Source: JAEVLT01 sp044598425
Lineage (GTDB): Bacteria > Bacillota > Bacilli > Bacillales > Cytobacillaceae
Reading direction: 5' to 3'
DNA length: 64,000 nt
Assembly (NCBI GenBank): GCA_044598425.1
Contig: CP172536.1
Span: 3,472,001 to 3,536,000 of the forward strand
The translations under genes were made by a program, and so were the position numbers. Positions 47,275 through 56,540 of the stretch are shown one piece after another (the first letter of the stretch is position 1; each line of letters opens with the position of its first letter). The notes under the pieces are model-generated. The model was not told where the DNA came from. It did not search any database and was given only the letters and a program-made list of their open reading frames with translations.

Positions 47275-47811
47275 TTAGCCTAATAATCTACGTTCTAGAC
47301 GTTCCAGCTTGCCGCGCAAGCTTCCGTCATAAATTCGGTTGCCAATTCGAAGGCGTACGCCGCCAAGTAAATTGGTATCAACAATGTTTTCAATTCGAAG
47401 CGATTTTTTCCCGACTTTTGCTGCAAAAGAAGAGGAAAATGCCTCACGCTCGGCATCTGTTAATGGACGAGTCGTATAAACTTCCGCTTCGGCAATGCCT
47501 TGTTCTTCATTTGCTAACTCGATAAAACTGTCAGCCACTGCAGTCACTTCATCCTCGCGGTGGCGATCAATCAAAAGCAGCAATGTATTGAATACATACT
47601 GATTCATCGAAGCAAAGGCTTCTGATAAAATCTCTTTTTTCCTTTTCACATCAAGTTTTGGAGATTTTAATACAGCCTTTAAATCGGAACTGTAAGTAAA
47701 AACTTCTTTTACAACGCGAAGTTCTTCTTCCACTCGATCAAGAAGCCCTTGTTCTTTTGCGATTTGGAAAAGAGCCAGCGCGTAACGCTTTGCAACCATT
47801 GAGCTCGTCAT
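47275..47811 (-). CDS. atpH: ATP synthase delta subunit
   Basis: A 178-residue peripheral-stalk subunit: KRYALALFQIAKEQGLLDRV at the N-terminus and DTNLLGGVRLRIGNRIYDGS near the end. It joins the b dimer to the top of F1. Overlaps the end of atpF by four bases. Confidence 0.96.
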   Translation of the reverse strand: MTSSMVAKRYALALFQIAKEQGLLDRVEEELRVVKEVFTYSSDLKAVLKSPKLDVKRKKEILSEAFASMNQYVFNTLLLLIDRHREDEVTAVADSFIELANEEQGIAEAEVYTTRPLTDAEREAFSSSFAAKVGKKSLRIENIVDTNLLGGVRLRIGNRIYDGSLRGKLERLERRLLG

Positions 47812-48335
47812 CGCTCTTCTCCTGCCTCTTGAATATATTGGCTAATCAGCTTGTCTTGATCTTCGACAGTCAATTCTTTTTCAATGACTTTTGAAGCGAT
47901 TAGAACAGACAAGGAAGCCACTTGTTCGCGGATCGCCGCAACAGCTTTTTCTTTCTCTTGCTCAATTTCAAGCTTTGCTGCTTCTTTGATGCGCTCAGCT
48001 TCTGTCCGGGCAGCTGCAACAATCTCCTCGCGCTGCACGTCTCCCTGTTTTCTAGCGCCTTCCATTAAGTTTTGCGCTTCTGTACGCGCTTCTTTTAAAA
48101 GGCTACGCTGTTCTTCTAATAGTTTTTTTGCTTCCAAACGGCTGTTTTCCGCCGCATTGATTTCATTTGCAATATGATCTTCACGCTGTTTCATGATGCC
48201 CATCAAAGGACCCCATGCGTACTTTTTCAATAATGCTAACAATACAAGGAATACAAGTAATTGGAAAATGATATCTCCGCTATTTAAATGGACGCCTTCA
48301 GCGGCAGCACCCAATACTAAACTGTCTGCTAACAC
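47808..48335 (-). CDS. atpF: ATP synthase subunit b
   Basis: A 175-residue peripheral stalk subunit with an N-terminal membrane helix (DIIFQLLVFLVLLALLKKYA) and a long charged helix. Start is GTG 48335. The gap to atpE holds a strong hairpin. Confidence 0.95.
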   Translation of the reverse strand: MLADSLVLGAAAEGVHLNSGDIIFQLLVFLVLLALLKKYAWGPLMGIMKQREDHIANEINAAENSRLEAKKLLEEQRSLLKEARTEAQNLMEGARKQGDVQREEIVAAARTEAERIKEAAKLEIEQEKEKAVAAIREQVASLSVLIASKVIEKELTVEDQDKLISQYIQEAGEER

Positions 48336-48395
48336 CCTCGATTCACTCCCTTCAAGAGTCGTTCACTTCAAAATGATTTCTTTCACGACAAAATG

Positions 48396-48430
48396 AATGG
48401 CGAGGGTTTCAATTCATCCCTCTCGCCATT
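48396..48430 (-). promoter_or_regulatory. Hairpin between atpE and atpF, possible mRNA processing or stability element
   Basis: AATGGCGAG and CTCGCCATT are perfect 9-bp arms with inner GGG/CCC pairing; no U-run follows, so it is not an ordinary terminator. Subunit c is needed in many more copies than b, which fits an element that protects upstream mRNA. Confidence 0.5.
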
Positions 48431-48445
48431 TGAATGTTTCAGCTC

Positions 48446-48658
48446 TTATCGGCCTAGTACCATGAAGGCAATAACAACGCCGATAATTGGCAATGCTTCA
48501 ACTAATGCTACCCCGATAAACATGGTTGTTTGAAGTAAACCGCGTGCTTCCGGCTGGCGGGCAATCCCTTCTACCGTACGGCCTACGATTAAACCGTTAC
48601 CGATACCTGCGCCTACTGCTGCTAAACCAATTGCAATTGCTGCTGCTATAAGATTCAT
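48446..48658 (-). CDS. atpE: ATP synthase subunit c
   Basis: A 70-residue hairpin of two membrane helices. GAGIGNGLIVGRTVEGIARQ is the helix 1 to loop region and MFIGVALVEALPIIGVVIAF holds the ion-binding Glu. No sodium-type signature, so it should be proton-driven. ATG 48658 follows AAGGAGG; upstream codons of the frame are not part of the family. Confidence 0.97.
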   Translation of the reverse strand: MNLIAAAIAIGLAAVGAGIGNGLIVGRTVEGIARQPEARGLLQTTMFIGVALVEALPIIGVVIAFMVLGR

Positions 48659-48813
48659 TATTATGTTCCTCCTTAAAATTGGATAAATATCTTTTTTATC
48701 TTTTAAAACCACAAATGCATATAAAATGCTTTGTGAAAGAAAAACTAAATTTTTGCCTGAAGGCTTCCCCGTAGGCTGTACTAAATTTTGCTCAAAATTG
48801 AACAGACAAGATT

Positions 48814-49524
48814 TTAATGGTCATGCCCAACTTTATGCGACATGTAAACCATTGTCAGCATTGTAAAAATATACGCTTGGATCGTGCCGACAAAGATTGA
48901 AAACGCCTGCCATACAAGAGTTAGCGGAATTGCTGCAATCGTTCCGACTACTCCCGTTGCCAAACCTCCTGCCAACAAAGATAACAACAGTTCCCCCGCA
49001 TATATGTTACCGTAAAGCCGCAGTCCCAAGGTTAACGTATTGGCAAATTCCTCAATAATTTTCAGCGGGAATAAAAATGCCATAGGGCTGAAAAATCCTT
49101 TTCCATAACCTTTCACACCCTTTAGCTTTACGCCGTAAAAATGGGACAGGGTTACGATCATGACAGATAAAGTCATTGTAATAATTGGATCAGCTGTTGG
49201 TGATTTCCACCACAACTTATCATTCACTACAATAGCAAATGGAAGACCCAGCATATTTGAGACAAAGATATACATGATTAAGGTAATACCAAGAATATGA
49301 AATCTTCCGCCTTCCTTCCAATCCATTGTACTATTAATGATCCCTTTGACGAAATCCATGACCCATTCAAAGAAATTTTGCATGCCGGTCGGCTTCATTG
49401 CAAGCTTGCGGGTTGAGAGAATCGCAATAATCAAAACAATGATGCTCGCAACCGAAATCATCAACACATTCGCTAAATTAAAATAAAGGCCAAGAAATTC
49501 CACCACAGGAGCTTCATGATTCAT
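48814..49524 (-). CDS. atpB: ATP synthase subunit a
   Basis: A 236-residue stator subunit with five or six helices; TLGLRLYGNIYAGELLLSLL contains the essential Arg next to the c ring, and IQAYIFTMLTMVYMSHKVGH closes the chain. Forms the two proton half-channels. Confidence 0.96.
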   Translation of the reverse strand: MNHEAPVVEFLGLYFNLANVLMISVASIIVLIIAILSTRKLAMKPTGMQNFFEWVMDFVKGIINSTMDWKEGGRFHILGITLIMYIFVSNMLGLPFAIVVNDKLWWKSPTADPIITMTLSVMIVTLSHFYGVKLKGVKGYGKGFFSPMAFLFPLKIIEEFANTLTLGLRLYGNIYAGELLLSLLAGGLATGVVGTIAAIPLTLVWQAFSIFVGTIQAYIFTMLTMVYMSHKVGHDH

Positions 49525-49546
49525 ATAAACTCACCTCGCTTCCCAC

Positions 49547-49921
49547 TTATTTATGTACAAACAAAGAATGGTAAAGATAATCTATCATAATGACAATATA
49601 GGATGTCATTAGTCCCCATACAACACTTATCATATAAAAGTATTCCGGATATTTCAATGCAATTATGACCGCAATTGCTGCCGACGCCATCCGAGACAGC
49701 GATCCGAGCGAACGCACTTTTTTTCCGTTGGCAATTGCCTGATCAAAACGTTTCATCCTTCTGACCAAAAGCCAAAGATTCAAGAAACTAAAACAAGTTC
49801 CGAGAATCAAACCTAAAAAAATAGTTTGATAAGGAGTGAATCCCCAGCCGAGAACATAAATGGACAGCAGGTAAAAGAATCCCTTACGCTGTCTTTGATA
49901 CATTTCTTGAAATTCTGGCAT
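49547..49921 (-). CDS. atpI: ATP synthase subunit I
   Basis: A 124-residue membrane protein with four helices (for example GFFYLLSIYVLGWGFTPYQT and FLGLILGTCFSFLNLWLLV). AtpI helps assemble the c ring. It lies between atpZ and atpB with short gaps. Confidence 0.9.
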   Translation of the reverse strand: MPEFQEMYQRQRKGFFYLLSIYVLGWGFTPYQTIFLGLILGTCFSFLNLWLLVRRMKRFDQAIANGKKVRSLGSLSRMASAAIAVIIALKYPEYFYMISVVWGLMTSYIVIMIDYLYHSLFVHK

Positions 49922-49927
49922 AGTTGT

Positions 49928-50149
49928 TTAATCTCCTGAGTAGAAATGACGGATTGAAAGAAGCATGGAATAGACCCCTGCCGCTAATCCAATAAATAAT
50001 CCAATGATAAGGAAAATTGGTTCTGTTCCCCATTGTGAATCTAGCCATCTCCCGCCAAAAATACCAATGAGAATGGAACCAACTAATTGAGAAACAATGG
50101 CAGACATTAAAGCCATCGCTTGGAATGGGTTGCGGTTGTTTTGACGCAT
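49928..50149 (-). CDS. atpZ: AtpZ-like small membrane protein
   Basis: A 73-residue protein with two helices (MALMSAIVSQLVGSILIGIF and EPIFLIIGLFIGLAAGVYSM) joined by GGRWLDSQWGT, the pattern of AtpZ/putative F0F1 assembly or cation-channel proteins encoded before atpI. ATG 50149 is preferred; the frame begins seven codons earlier without a better ribosome site. Confidence 0.82.
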   Translation of the reverse strand: MRQNNRNPFQAMALMSAIVSQLVGSILIGIFGGRWLDSQWGTEPIFLIIGLFIGLAAGVYSMLLSIRHFYSGD

Positions 50150-50282
50150 CTTTTCACATCCTCGCTTCATGAGAATGAGAGCAGGGCAATGAGGGAAAAT
50201 CGATGGTTACCGAAATAGAGAAAATATATTTTTGATCATTGCGTGAAAATTATGAAAACCCTACCATTTTACACCCTTTGTT

Positions 50283-50311
50283 AGCATACAATAGGGGCTT
50301 GTCAATGTCAA
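50283..50311 (-). promoter_or_regulatory. Promoter of the atp operon
   Basis: TTGACA, 17-bp spacer, TATGCT on the minus strand, about 135 bp before atpZ. A second TTGACA overlaps the spacer six bases downstream. Confidence 0.75.
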
Positions 50312-50393
50312 TGAATTTGAGGCGAAAAAATTCACAATTCGTTCATACTTATTCCCACCGGACGAATGCATAAATCCTCTTATTTTCGCCATG

Positions 50394-50420
50394 AAAAAAG
50401 GGGAAATCCCCCCTTTTTTT
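50394..50420. terminator. Terminator of the subtilisin gene, bidirectional
   Basis: AAAAAAGGGG and CCCCTTTTTTT arms around AAATCC. Confidence 0.85.
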
Positions 50421-50433
50421 CACGTCACGCTAA

Positions 50434-52623
50434 TCATTCCTGCTGCCCTTTGCCAATCATTACCGTCGTTTCAAGATGATCCTCCTTCTGCGCCTTTTTG
50501 GCAAATACTCTCAGCAAATAGGTTCCCGGTTGAGGCAGCTTTTCCCGGGCGATCTCTTTGCGCAGCAGCCCCTTCTTCACATTCCGTTCCGCATCCAAGT
50601 AACCAACAAACCGGTAATCAGCCTTCGAAAATAGCGCAATTCCAAACTCCTCCGCTCCTCCCGGCAAATAAACCTCATAGCGGTATGTTCCCGGCTGATC
50701 CCCCTCCGTCAACTCAAAGCCCATTACCCTCGGGTAGTCTGGCTCTTCCAGCACATATACGTACGGAATGCGAATCTCCTCCGAACCGGCATGCAGCCGT
50801 AAATAACCATCCTGAATTTTCTTTTGAAAAAATTCCGGCTCCACCGCAAGTTCCACTTCCACCTCACGCCGCTCACCCGGCCCAAGCATAAACGAAAGCG
50901 GAAACTTCCAATGCAGCCCATCCTTCCTTTCCGGCAAATCAAACGCATAGCGCTGGCGCACACCACTTTTATTCTCTACCACCAAGTATGCCTTATGCCG
51001 GTGCAGCTGATCAGCAAGCTGAAACTTGCCAAACTGAAGCGAACTCGGCAGCACGAGCGTCTCCGCCTTCACCGCCTTATCCACCTGAATTCTTCCTGCC
51101 CCCTGCTCATACGCATGATACTCCTCCCCGCCGTTCTTCCGCAACGGTTTAGCCGTATTCATCAGCGCTGCCTTCACCTCCGCCGGCGTCCACTCCGGAT
51201 GCGCCTCCTTAATCAGCGCGCACGCCCCCGCCACATGCGGCGCCGCCATACTCGTCCCCTGCAATGCTAAATATCCCCCAGGCACCGTCGACTGAATCGC
51301 CACCCCCGGTCCCAGCAAATCCGGCTTCACCTCCCACGTCACCGTTACCGGCCCGCGCGAACTAAAATCCGCCAGCCGATCTTTCTCTGTCTCCATTGCA
51401 AGCCGAACCTTTAGCTGCACACCTTTCTTTTTTAAAAAGTCTCCAGCCCCCTTTGATAGCGAACCAACCGGGATGGTCACGAGTTCCTGCAAATTTCCCG
51501 TGAACCCGCCGCTTGTATTGTTGTACACCAGCACCCCGATGGCTCCCGCAGCCTCCGCATTCTTGGCTTTCTCTGTAAACGAAAGTCCCCCCCTTTTGAT
51601 GAGGACAATTTTACCAGCCACCCTTTTCAGTTCCTTTTTCATCCCTAAGCCGCCATCAACGAGATCAACTGTGCGGCCGATCGTCCAATTTCGGGAACCC
51701 GTCATCGGTTCTATTCGAAACTTCTGCCGCGTTCCTTCTATTAATAAAGTTGGCACCTCCCTTGTTGGAGTCGAGGCTCCGACCGAGATTGCTTTCGCCG
51801 CCGTTCCAGGCGAGCCGACCGTCCAGTTGTTCGGTCCTGCATTTCCGGCGGCTGCAACCGCAATCATTCCTTTTTCCACCGCGCGATTAAGAGCTAGACT
51901 AATCGGCAAATCCGGTCCGTTGATCTCATCGCCAAGCGAAAGATTCATAATATCGACCTTGTCCTTGATCGCCTGCTCGATCGCGGCAAGAACCTGCTCC
52001 GTTGTTCCCGACCCGCCGGGGCCTAAAGCCCGGTAGGCAATGATTTTCGCCTCGGGAGCCACCCCCTTAATTTTCCCATTTGCGGCAATGATGCCGGCGA
52101 CGTGAGTTCCATGAAGCGTAGCTTTGCCGGGGACGTCGCTTTTTGTTTCCATCGGGTCATCGTCTCCGTCGACTAGGTCACGCCCGCCTCCATAACTGTG
52201 ATGGAGGTCAGGGTGTGTATAGTCAACACCCGTATCAATGACGCCAATCGTGATTCCTTTGCCTGTCAGCATTCTGTGTAAACGGCGGACTTCTTCTCCG
52301 CCAATAATTTTTACATTTTCCTCCATTTCAGCTTGATAGTGATAAACGGGGGATATGTGCAGAATTTGATTGCTGTTCCGCGCCAGATTGGCAATTGAGG
52401 TCTGACTGCCTTCAACCGAAAACCCGGTAATCGCCTCACGAAAAATGCGGCGCAGTTTAACATCAGGGAACGGTTTGATCAACTCTTTCATTTGCTGTTC
52501 GGATTGCGGGCTTTTCAGCACGATGATCGCAACGGCAGTATTAGGAGAGTTTGTTGGATTAGCTTGGGTGCTTGCTGGCACTGCGATCATCATGATTATG
52601 AACAGGGCAAGCAATCTCTTCAT
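50434..52623 (-). CDS. Secreted subtilisin-family protease with PA domain (Vpr-like)
   Basis: A 729-residue S8 protease. Signal peptide about 1-21 (MKRLLALFIIMMIAVPAST); inhibitor I9 propeptide about 30-98; catalytic domain with Asp130 (GVIDTGVDYTHPDL), His171 (HGTHVAG), Asn261 (AAAGNAGPNN) and Ser458 (GTSMAAPHVAG); a PA insert at about 315-410 (KIVLIKRGGLSFTEKAKNAE) between Asn and Ser; then beta-rich C-terminal domains. Architecture is that of Vpr of B. subtilis. ATG 52623 follows GGAG by nine bases; 28 upstream codons are dropped. It is a single gene between atp and upp, where B. subtilis has none, so the location suggests insertion or loss in one lineage. Confidence 0.92.
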   Translation of the reverse strand: MKRLLALFIIMMIAVPASTQANPTNSPNTAVAIIVLKSPQSEQQMKELIKPFPDVKLRRIFREAITGFSVEGSQTSIANLARNSNQILHISPVYHYQAEMEENVKIIGGEEVRRLHRMLTGKGITIGVIDTGVDYTHPDLHHSYGGGRDLVDGDDDPMETKSDVPGKATLHGTHVAGIIAANGKIKGVAPEAKIIAYRALGPGGSGTTEQVLAAIEQAIKDKVDIMNLSLGDEINGPDLPISLALNRAVEKGMIAVAAAGNAGPNNWTVGSPGTAAKAISVGASTPTREVPTLLIEGTRQKFRIEPMTGSRNWTIGRTVDLVDGGLGMKKELKRVAGKIVLIKRGGLSFTEKAKNAEAAGAIGVLVYNNTSGGFTGNLQELVTIPVGSLSKGAGDFLKKKGVQLKVRLAMETEKDRLADFSSRGPVTVTWEVKPDLLGPGVAIQSTVPGGYLALQGTSMAAPHVAGACALIKEAHPEWTPAEVKAALMNTAKPLRKNGGEEYHAYEQGAGRIQVDKAVKAETLVLPSSLQFGKFQLADQLHRHKAYLVVENKSGVRQRYAFDLPERKDGLHWKFPLSFMLGPGERREVEVELAVEPEFFQKKIQDGYLRLHAGSEEIRIPYVYVLEEPDYPRVMGFELTEGDQPGTYRYEVYLPGGAEEFGIALFSKADYRFVGYLDAERNVKKGLLRKEIAREKLPQPGTYLLRVFAKKAQKEDHLETTVMIGKGQQE

Positions 52624-52756
52624 GTAAGAAATCTCCTTTTTTACCCTATTGTTTTCTAAACGGGCAAAAAGTATGTGAAAAATCAGCCATCTAGGGAATA
52701 GAAGCATACATAATTGAAGGTTTTTTGATCGTTTACCTGTTGGCGGACATTATCAG

Positions 52757-52833
52757 CCCTTTTATTTGTGAGAGCATCCAGCTTATTTGTGAAACATCCC
52801 TTTTATTTGTGAAAACCGTAAATATATTTGCAA
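52757..52833. repeat. Phased repeat, TTATTTGTGA every 20-21 bp
   Basis: TTATTTG occurs at 52762, 52783 and 52803 and ATATTTG at 52824. The reverse complement TTTCACAAATAA is close to the TTCGCAAATAA motif at 8913-9112. Confidence 0.8.
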
Positions 52834-52866
52834 AGCCGCTCACGATTCTAAAGATGCCTCTATAAA

Positions 52867-52896
52867 CTAAAAACAAGCTGAGTTCAACTCAGCCTG
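52867..52896 (-). terminator. Terminator downstream of upp
   Basis: GCTGAGTT and AACTCAGC perfect arms, followed on the minus strand by TTGTTTTTAG. Confidence 0.75.
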
Positions 52897-52980
52897 TTAT
52901 GTAATCTTCCGGACGATCTTCTTTTTGCTTAAAAAAATAACGAATTGCTTCAGTAATCCGGCGTGAAGCGCCTCTGTTTT

Positions 52981-53610
52981 TTATTTCGTTCCAAACAAGC
53001 GGTCGCCGGCGTCGCCAAGGCCTGGGATGATGTAACCGTGGTCGTTTAGTTTTTCATCAAGAGCTGCGATGTAAATATCGACATCCGGATGGGCATTTTT
53101 CACTGCTTCGACGCCTTCTGGAGCCGCGATTAAACACATAAACTTGATGTGCTTGGCGCTGCGTTTTTTCAATGAATTAATTGCTTCGATCGCCGAACCG
53201 CCCGTTGCCAGCATTGGGTCGACAACGATGAAATCTCTCTCCTCAACATCGCTTGGGAGCTTTGCATAGTACTCAACTGGCTTTAGCGTTTCAGGATCGC
53301 GGTATAAACCGATATGGCCGACTTTTGCAGCTGGAATCAGCTTTAAAATACCGTCTACCATGCCAATGCCAGCGCGCAAAATCGGAACGAGTCCAAGTTT
53401 TTTTCCGGAAAGCACTTTTGATTTTGCCTTGCTGACAGGTGTTTCAATTTCGATATCTTCAAGCGGCATATCCCTTGTAATTTCATAGGCCATCAATGTT
53501 GCCACTTCATCGACAAGCTCACGAAACTCCTTTGTACCTGTATGTTTATCGCGAATGTATGTCAGCTTGTGCTGGATTAGCGGATGATCAAAAACATAAA
53601 CCTTTGCCAT
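52981..53610 (-). CDS. upp: Uracil phosphoribosyltransferase
   Basis: A 209-residue pyrimidine salvage enzyme making UMP from uracil and PRPP. The PRPP site is VVDPMLATGGSAIEAINSLK and the uracil site GYIIPGLGDAGDRLFGTK. GGGAG precedes the ATG. Next to glyA as in B. subtilis. Confidence 0.97.
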   Translation of the reverse strand: MAKVYVFDHPLIQHKLTYIRDKHTGTKEFRELVDEVATLMAYEITRDMPLEDIEIETPVSKAKSKVLSGKKLGLVPILRAGIGMVDGILKLIPAAKVGHIGLYRDPETLKPVEYYAKLPSDVEERDFIVVDPMLATGGSAIEAINSLKKRSAKHIKFMCLIAAPEGVEAVKNAHPDVDIYIAALDEKLNDHGYIIPGLGDAGDRLFGTK

Positions 53611-53762
53611 GTTAAATCGCTCCCTTTTTTATAAATTTTTGAAAAAAACAATTAAATTTGTCGTAAAATCACTTCGTCTAATTTTACAGAAAAAATGCCC
53701 ATTGAGCAACTTCAAAAAAAGAACAATCTTTTTTAAAAGCGGACAGTTCCCGCTTCGGCACT

Positions 53763-53838
53763 TTACTTCGCCATGATCATCCTTTTTCTCGCCAATTCGG
53801 TGCGGAATTTCGCCAAAAAGACAAGAAATTCCGCCAAA
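53763..53838. repeat. Phased repeat, CGCC every 21 bp
   Basis: CGCC at 53769, 53790, 53811 and 53832, a constant 21-bp step, within TTCGCC, TCTCGCCAATTC, GGAATTTCGCCAAA and GAAATTCCGCCAAA. Same core as 22155-22255 and 31513-31603. Confidence 0.8.
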
Positions 53839-53841
53839 CAA

Positions 53842-53874
53842 AAAAAATCGGCCCTACAGCCCGGCCGATTTTTC
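53842..53874. terminator. Terminator of glyA, bidirectional
   Basis: AATCGGCC and GGCCGATT arms with T-runs on both strands. Confidence 0.88.
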
Positions 53875-53881
53875 AAGGAAT

Positions 53882-55123
53882 TTAATATTCAGGATACAAA
53901 GTGAATCGGTTGGTCAATGCTTCAACGCGGTTTCGCGCTTCCGCAAGCTTTGCTTCATCTTCATGATTTTTCAGGGTAAAGGCGATGATAGAAGCAATTT
54001 CATCCATTTCTTCCAGGCTGAAGCCGCGGGTCGTTACAGCGGCGGTTCCGATGCGGATTCCGCTTGTGACAAATGGGCTTTGCGGATCGTAAGGAATCGT
54101 GTTCTTGTTGACAGTGATTCCAATTTCATCCAGAACGCTTTCAGCCACTTTACCGGTCAAACCGACTGATTGCAAATCAACAAGCAGCAAGTGGTTGTCT
54201 GTTCCGCCGGAAACAAGGGTAATTCCTTCCTTTTGCAGACCTTCTGCAAGGCGTTTCGCATTGGCGACAATTTTCCCAGCATAGTCTTTGAAGCTGTCCT
54301 GCAAAGCTTCTCCAAAGGCAACAGCTTTAGCGGCGATCACATGCATGAGCGGGCCGCCTTGAATTCCAGGGAAAATGGACTTATCAATTTTTTTGGCAAA
54401 CTCTTCGCGGCAAAGAATCATCCCGCCTCGAGGGCCTCTTAATGTTTTATGAGTGGTAGTCGTTACAAAATCGGCGTATGGTACAGGGTTTTGGTGCAAT
54501 CCAGCCGCAACCAGCCCGGCAATATGCGCCATATCGACCATTAAATACGCGCCAACTTCATCAGCGATTTCGCGGAATTTTTTAAAATCAATTTCACGAG
54601 GATAGGCGCTGGCACCTGCGACGATTAGCTTTGGCTTATGCTCGCGGGCTTTTGCTAAAACATCATCATAATTAATGCGATGGGTTTCTTTATCGACACC
54701 GTACTCGACAAAATGATATTGGACACCGCTGAAATTGACCGGGCTTCCGTGGGTTAAGTGGCCGCCATGGGAAAGGTTCATTCCAAGAACCGTGTCGCCG
54801 TGCTCAAGAATGGTAAAGTAAACAGCCATATTCGCTTGGGCTCCGGAGTGCGGCTGGACGTTCACATGTTCCGCGCCAAAGATTTGTTTTGCACGATCAC
54901 GGGCCAAATCTTCGACAATATCCACATATTCACAGCCGCCATAGTAGCGGCGCCCAGGGTAGCCTTCCGCATATTTATTTGTTAAAACAGAACCTTGCGC
55001 CTCCATCACTGCTTCACTAACAAAGTTTTCCGATGCGATCAATTCAATCTTCGCGCGCTGTCGGCCAAGTTCTTTTTGAATCGCTTGAAAAACCTGCTGA
55101 TCCTCATTTGCCAAATGCTTCAT
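53882..55123 (-). CDS. glyA: Serine hydroxymethyltransferase
   Basis: A 413-residue PLP enzyme that converts serine and tetrahydrofolate to glycine and methylene-THF. The PLP Lys is in VTTTTHKTLRGPRGGMI; ASENFVSEAVMEAQGSVLTN is the N-terminal signature. ATG 55123 has GGGGG eight bases before it; a GTG directly upstream is less well placed. On the minus strand TGCTAAAAT, an extended -10, lies about 55 bp upstream. No PurR box was recognised. Confidence 0.97.
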   Translation of the reverse strand: MKHLANEDQQVFQAIQKELGRQRAKIELIASENFVSEAVMEAQGSVLTNKYAEGYPGRRYYGGCEYVDIVEDLARDRAKQIFGAEHVNVQPHSGAQANMAVYFTILEHGDTVLGMNLSHGGHLTHGSPVNFSGVQYHFVEYGVDKETHRINYDDVLAKAREHKPKLIVAGASAYPREIDFKKFREIADEVGAYLMVDMAHIAGLVAAGLHQNPVPYADFVTTTTHKTLRGPRGGMILCREEFAKKIDKSIFPGIQGGPLMHVIAAKAVAFGEALQDSFKDYAGKIVANAKRLAEGLQKEGITLVSGGTDNHLLLVDLQSVGLTGKVAESVLDEIGITVNKNTIPYDPQSPFVTSGIRIGTAAVTTRGFSLEEMDEIASIIAFTLKNHEDEAKLAEARNRVEALTNRFTLYPEY

Positions 55124-55313
55124 CACATGATCCCCCTTTATTCTATTTAAAACGACGTAATTTTAAAAATACTTTATCATTTTAGCACGTTTTTTGTTGA
55201 AAAAGAAAAAAATTCTTTGGCAATTTCAATTGTAAACGCCTTCTTGTAAGCGGGATGCGGGGAAGAAAAATCTGCCGCCCCCTTTTGATATTGCCTGCCT
55301 GTTTGTCAGCTGA

Positions 55314-55342
55314 AAAAGGCTGTAAAAAATAGCCCCGCCCCC
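55314..55342 (-). terminator. Terminator of the ywlG-rpiB unit
   Basis: GGCT and AGCC arms around ATTTTTTAC, followed by TTTTTC on the minus strand. Confidence 0.5.
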
Positions 55343-55368
55343 ATCGACGAAGCTTTGCTATTCAAATA

Positions 55369-55932
55369 TCAACAACTTAAATTATCGCTTTTCCGCTCGT
55401 AGACTGCCCTTGCGCCGCCAATTAGCTTTGGCCGCGTTTTTGCGAGCGTTACATGCGCCTGTCCAAGCATTTTCTGCTTCACGCGAACCGGCACAGCCAC
55501 ATGCTTTAAATGCATGCCGATCAGCGTGTTGCCGATGTCGATGCCGGCATCCGCTTTTATAAATTCGACAACGACAGGATGATTCATTTGCCCAAAAGCA
55601 TAGGTTGCCATCGCCCCGCCTGCGTTGCGTACAGGGATGACCGATACTTCATCAAAGCTCCTCGCTTCGGCCACGCTCTTTTCCACGACCAAGGCTCTAT
55701 TTAAATGTTCACAGCACTGAAAGGCAAGCTGTATGCCTTTTTCCTGCTGCCATTTTCTGAGGCTGCGATAAATCATTTCCGCCACATCAAATGTACCGGC
55801 AGTGCCGATTTTTTCACCGAGCACCTCGCTTGTACTGCAGCCGAGCACAACGAGCTGTCCTTGTTTCAGAGCAGCCTGCTCGCTAAATTCAGCAAGAATC
55901 GACTCGAGTTCTTTTTCCCACTCCGTAATCAT
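55369..55932 (-). CDS. ywlG: UPF0340 protein YwlG
   Basis: A 187-residue soluble protein: VVLGCSTSEVLGEKIGTAGT at the N-terminus, FQCCEHLNRALVVEK in the middle with two adjacent Cys and a His, and GIDIGNTLIGMHLKHVAVPV near the end. These are the marks of the UPF0340 family, of unknown function. ATG 55932 gives the family length; the longer frame overlaps rpiB by about 50 bases. Co-transcribed with rpiB. Confidence 0.85.
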   Translation of the reverse strand: MITEWEKELESILAEFSEQAALKQGQLVVLGCSTSEVLGEKIGTAGTFDVAEMIYRSLRKWQQEKGIQLAFQCCEHLNRALVVEKSVAEARSFDEVSVIPVRNAGGAMATYAFGQMNHPVVVEFIKADAGIDIGNTLIGMHLKHVAVPVRVKQKMLGQAHVTLAKTRPKLIGGARAVYERKSDNLSC

Positions 55933-55948
55933 CAGCCTCGGCTTCCTT

Positions 55949-56395
55949 TCACTGCTGCTTATTTTCATAATCGGTAATTTTGCCAATCCGGTTGGCATGA
56001 CGTCCGCCCTGGAACTCCCCTGTCAGCCATACTTGGGCGATTTCCCGCGCAAGGCCTGGGCCAATCACCCGTTCTCCCATTGTTAAAATATTGCTGTCAT
56101 TATGTTCACGCGTTGCTTTTGCACTGAAAGTGTCATGTACAAGTGCTGCGCGGATTCCTTTTACCTTGTTTGCAGCAATCGACATGCCAATTCCTGTTCC
56201 GCAAATTAAGATTCCTTTGTCAAACTCCCCGCTCGCAACTTTTTCAGCAACTGGAAGCGCGTAGTCGGGATAATCGACTGATGTGCTGCAATCGCAGCCA
56301 AAGTCAACGTATTCGATACCAAGTTCATCCAGTAATTTTGCAATTTCCTTGCGAATATTGACGCCGCCATGATCTGATCCAAGAGCGATCCTCAT
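55949..56395 (-). CDS. rpiB: Ribose-5-phosphate isomerase B
   Basis: A 148-residue enzyme of the pentose phosphate pathway, interconverting ribose 5-phosphate and ribulose 5-phosphate. LGSDHGG near the start, VDFGCDCSTSVDYPDYA and GILICGTGIGMSIAANK carry the catalytic Cys and phosphate site. AGGAGG precedes the ATG. Sixteen bases separate it from ywlG. Confidence 0.94.
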   Translation of the reverse strand: MRIALGSDHGGVNIRKEIAKLLDELGIEYVDFGCDCSTSVDYPDYALPVAEKVASGEFDKGILICGTGIGMSIAANKVKGIRAALVHDTFSAKATREHNDSNILTMGERVIGPGLAREIAQVWLTGEFQGGRHANRIGKITDYENKQQ

Positions 56396-56540
56396 TCTTT
56401 CTCCTCCTAAAATGCTGCTTTATTTTATTTTGACACACTCTTGAAAATTTATAAAGATTACCGCATTAATCATTTAGTAAATGTGAATAATTCCCGCCTA
56501 TAGGAAGTGAGCTTTTTCCACTTAAACATTCAGCGAGTGC

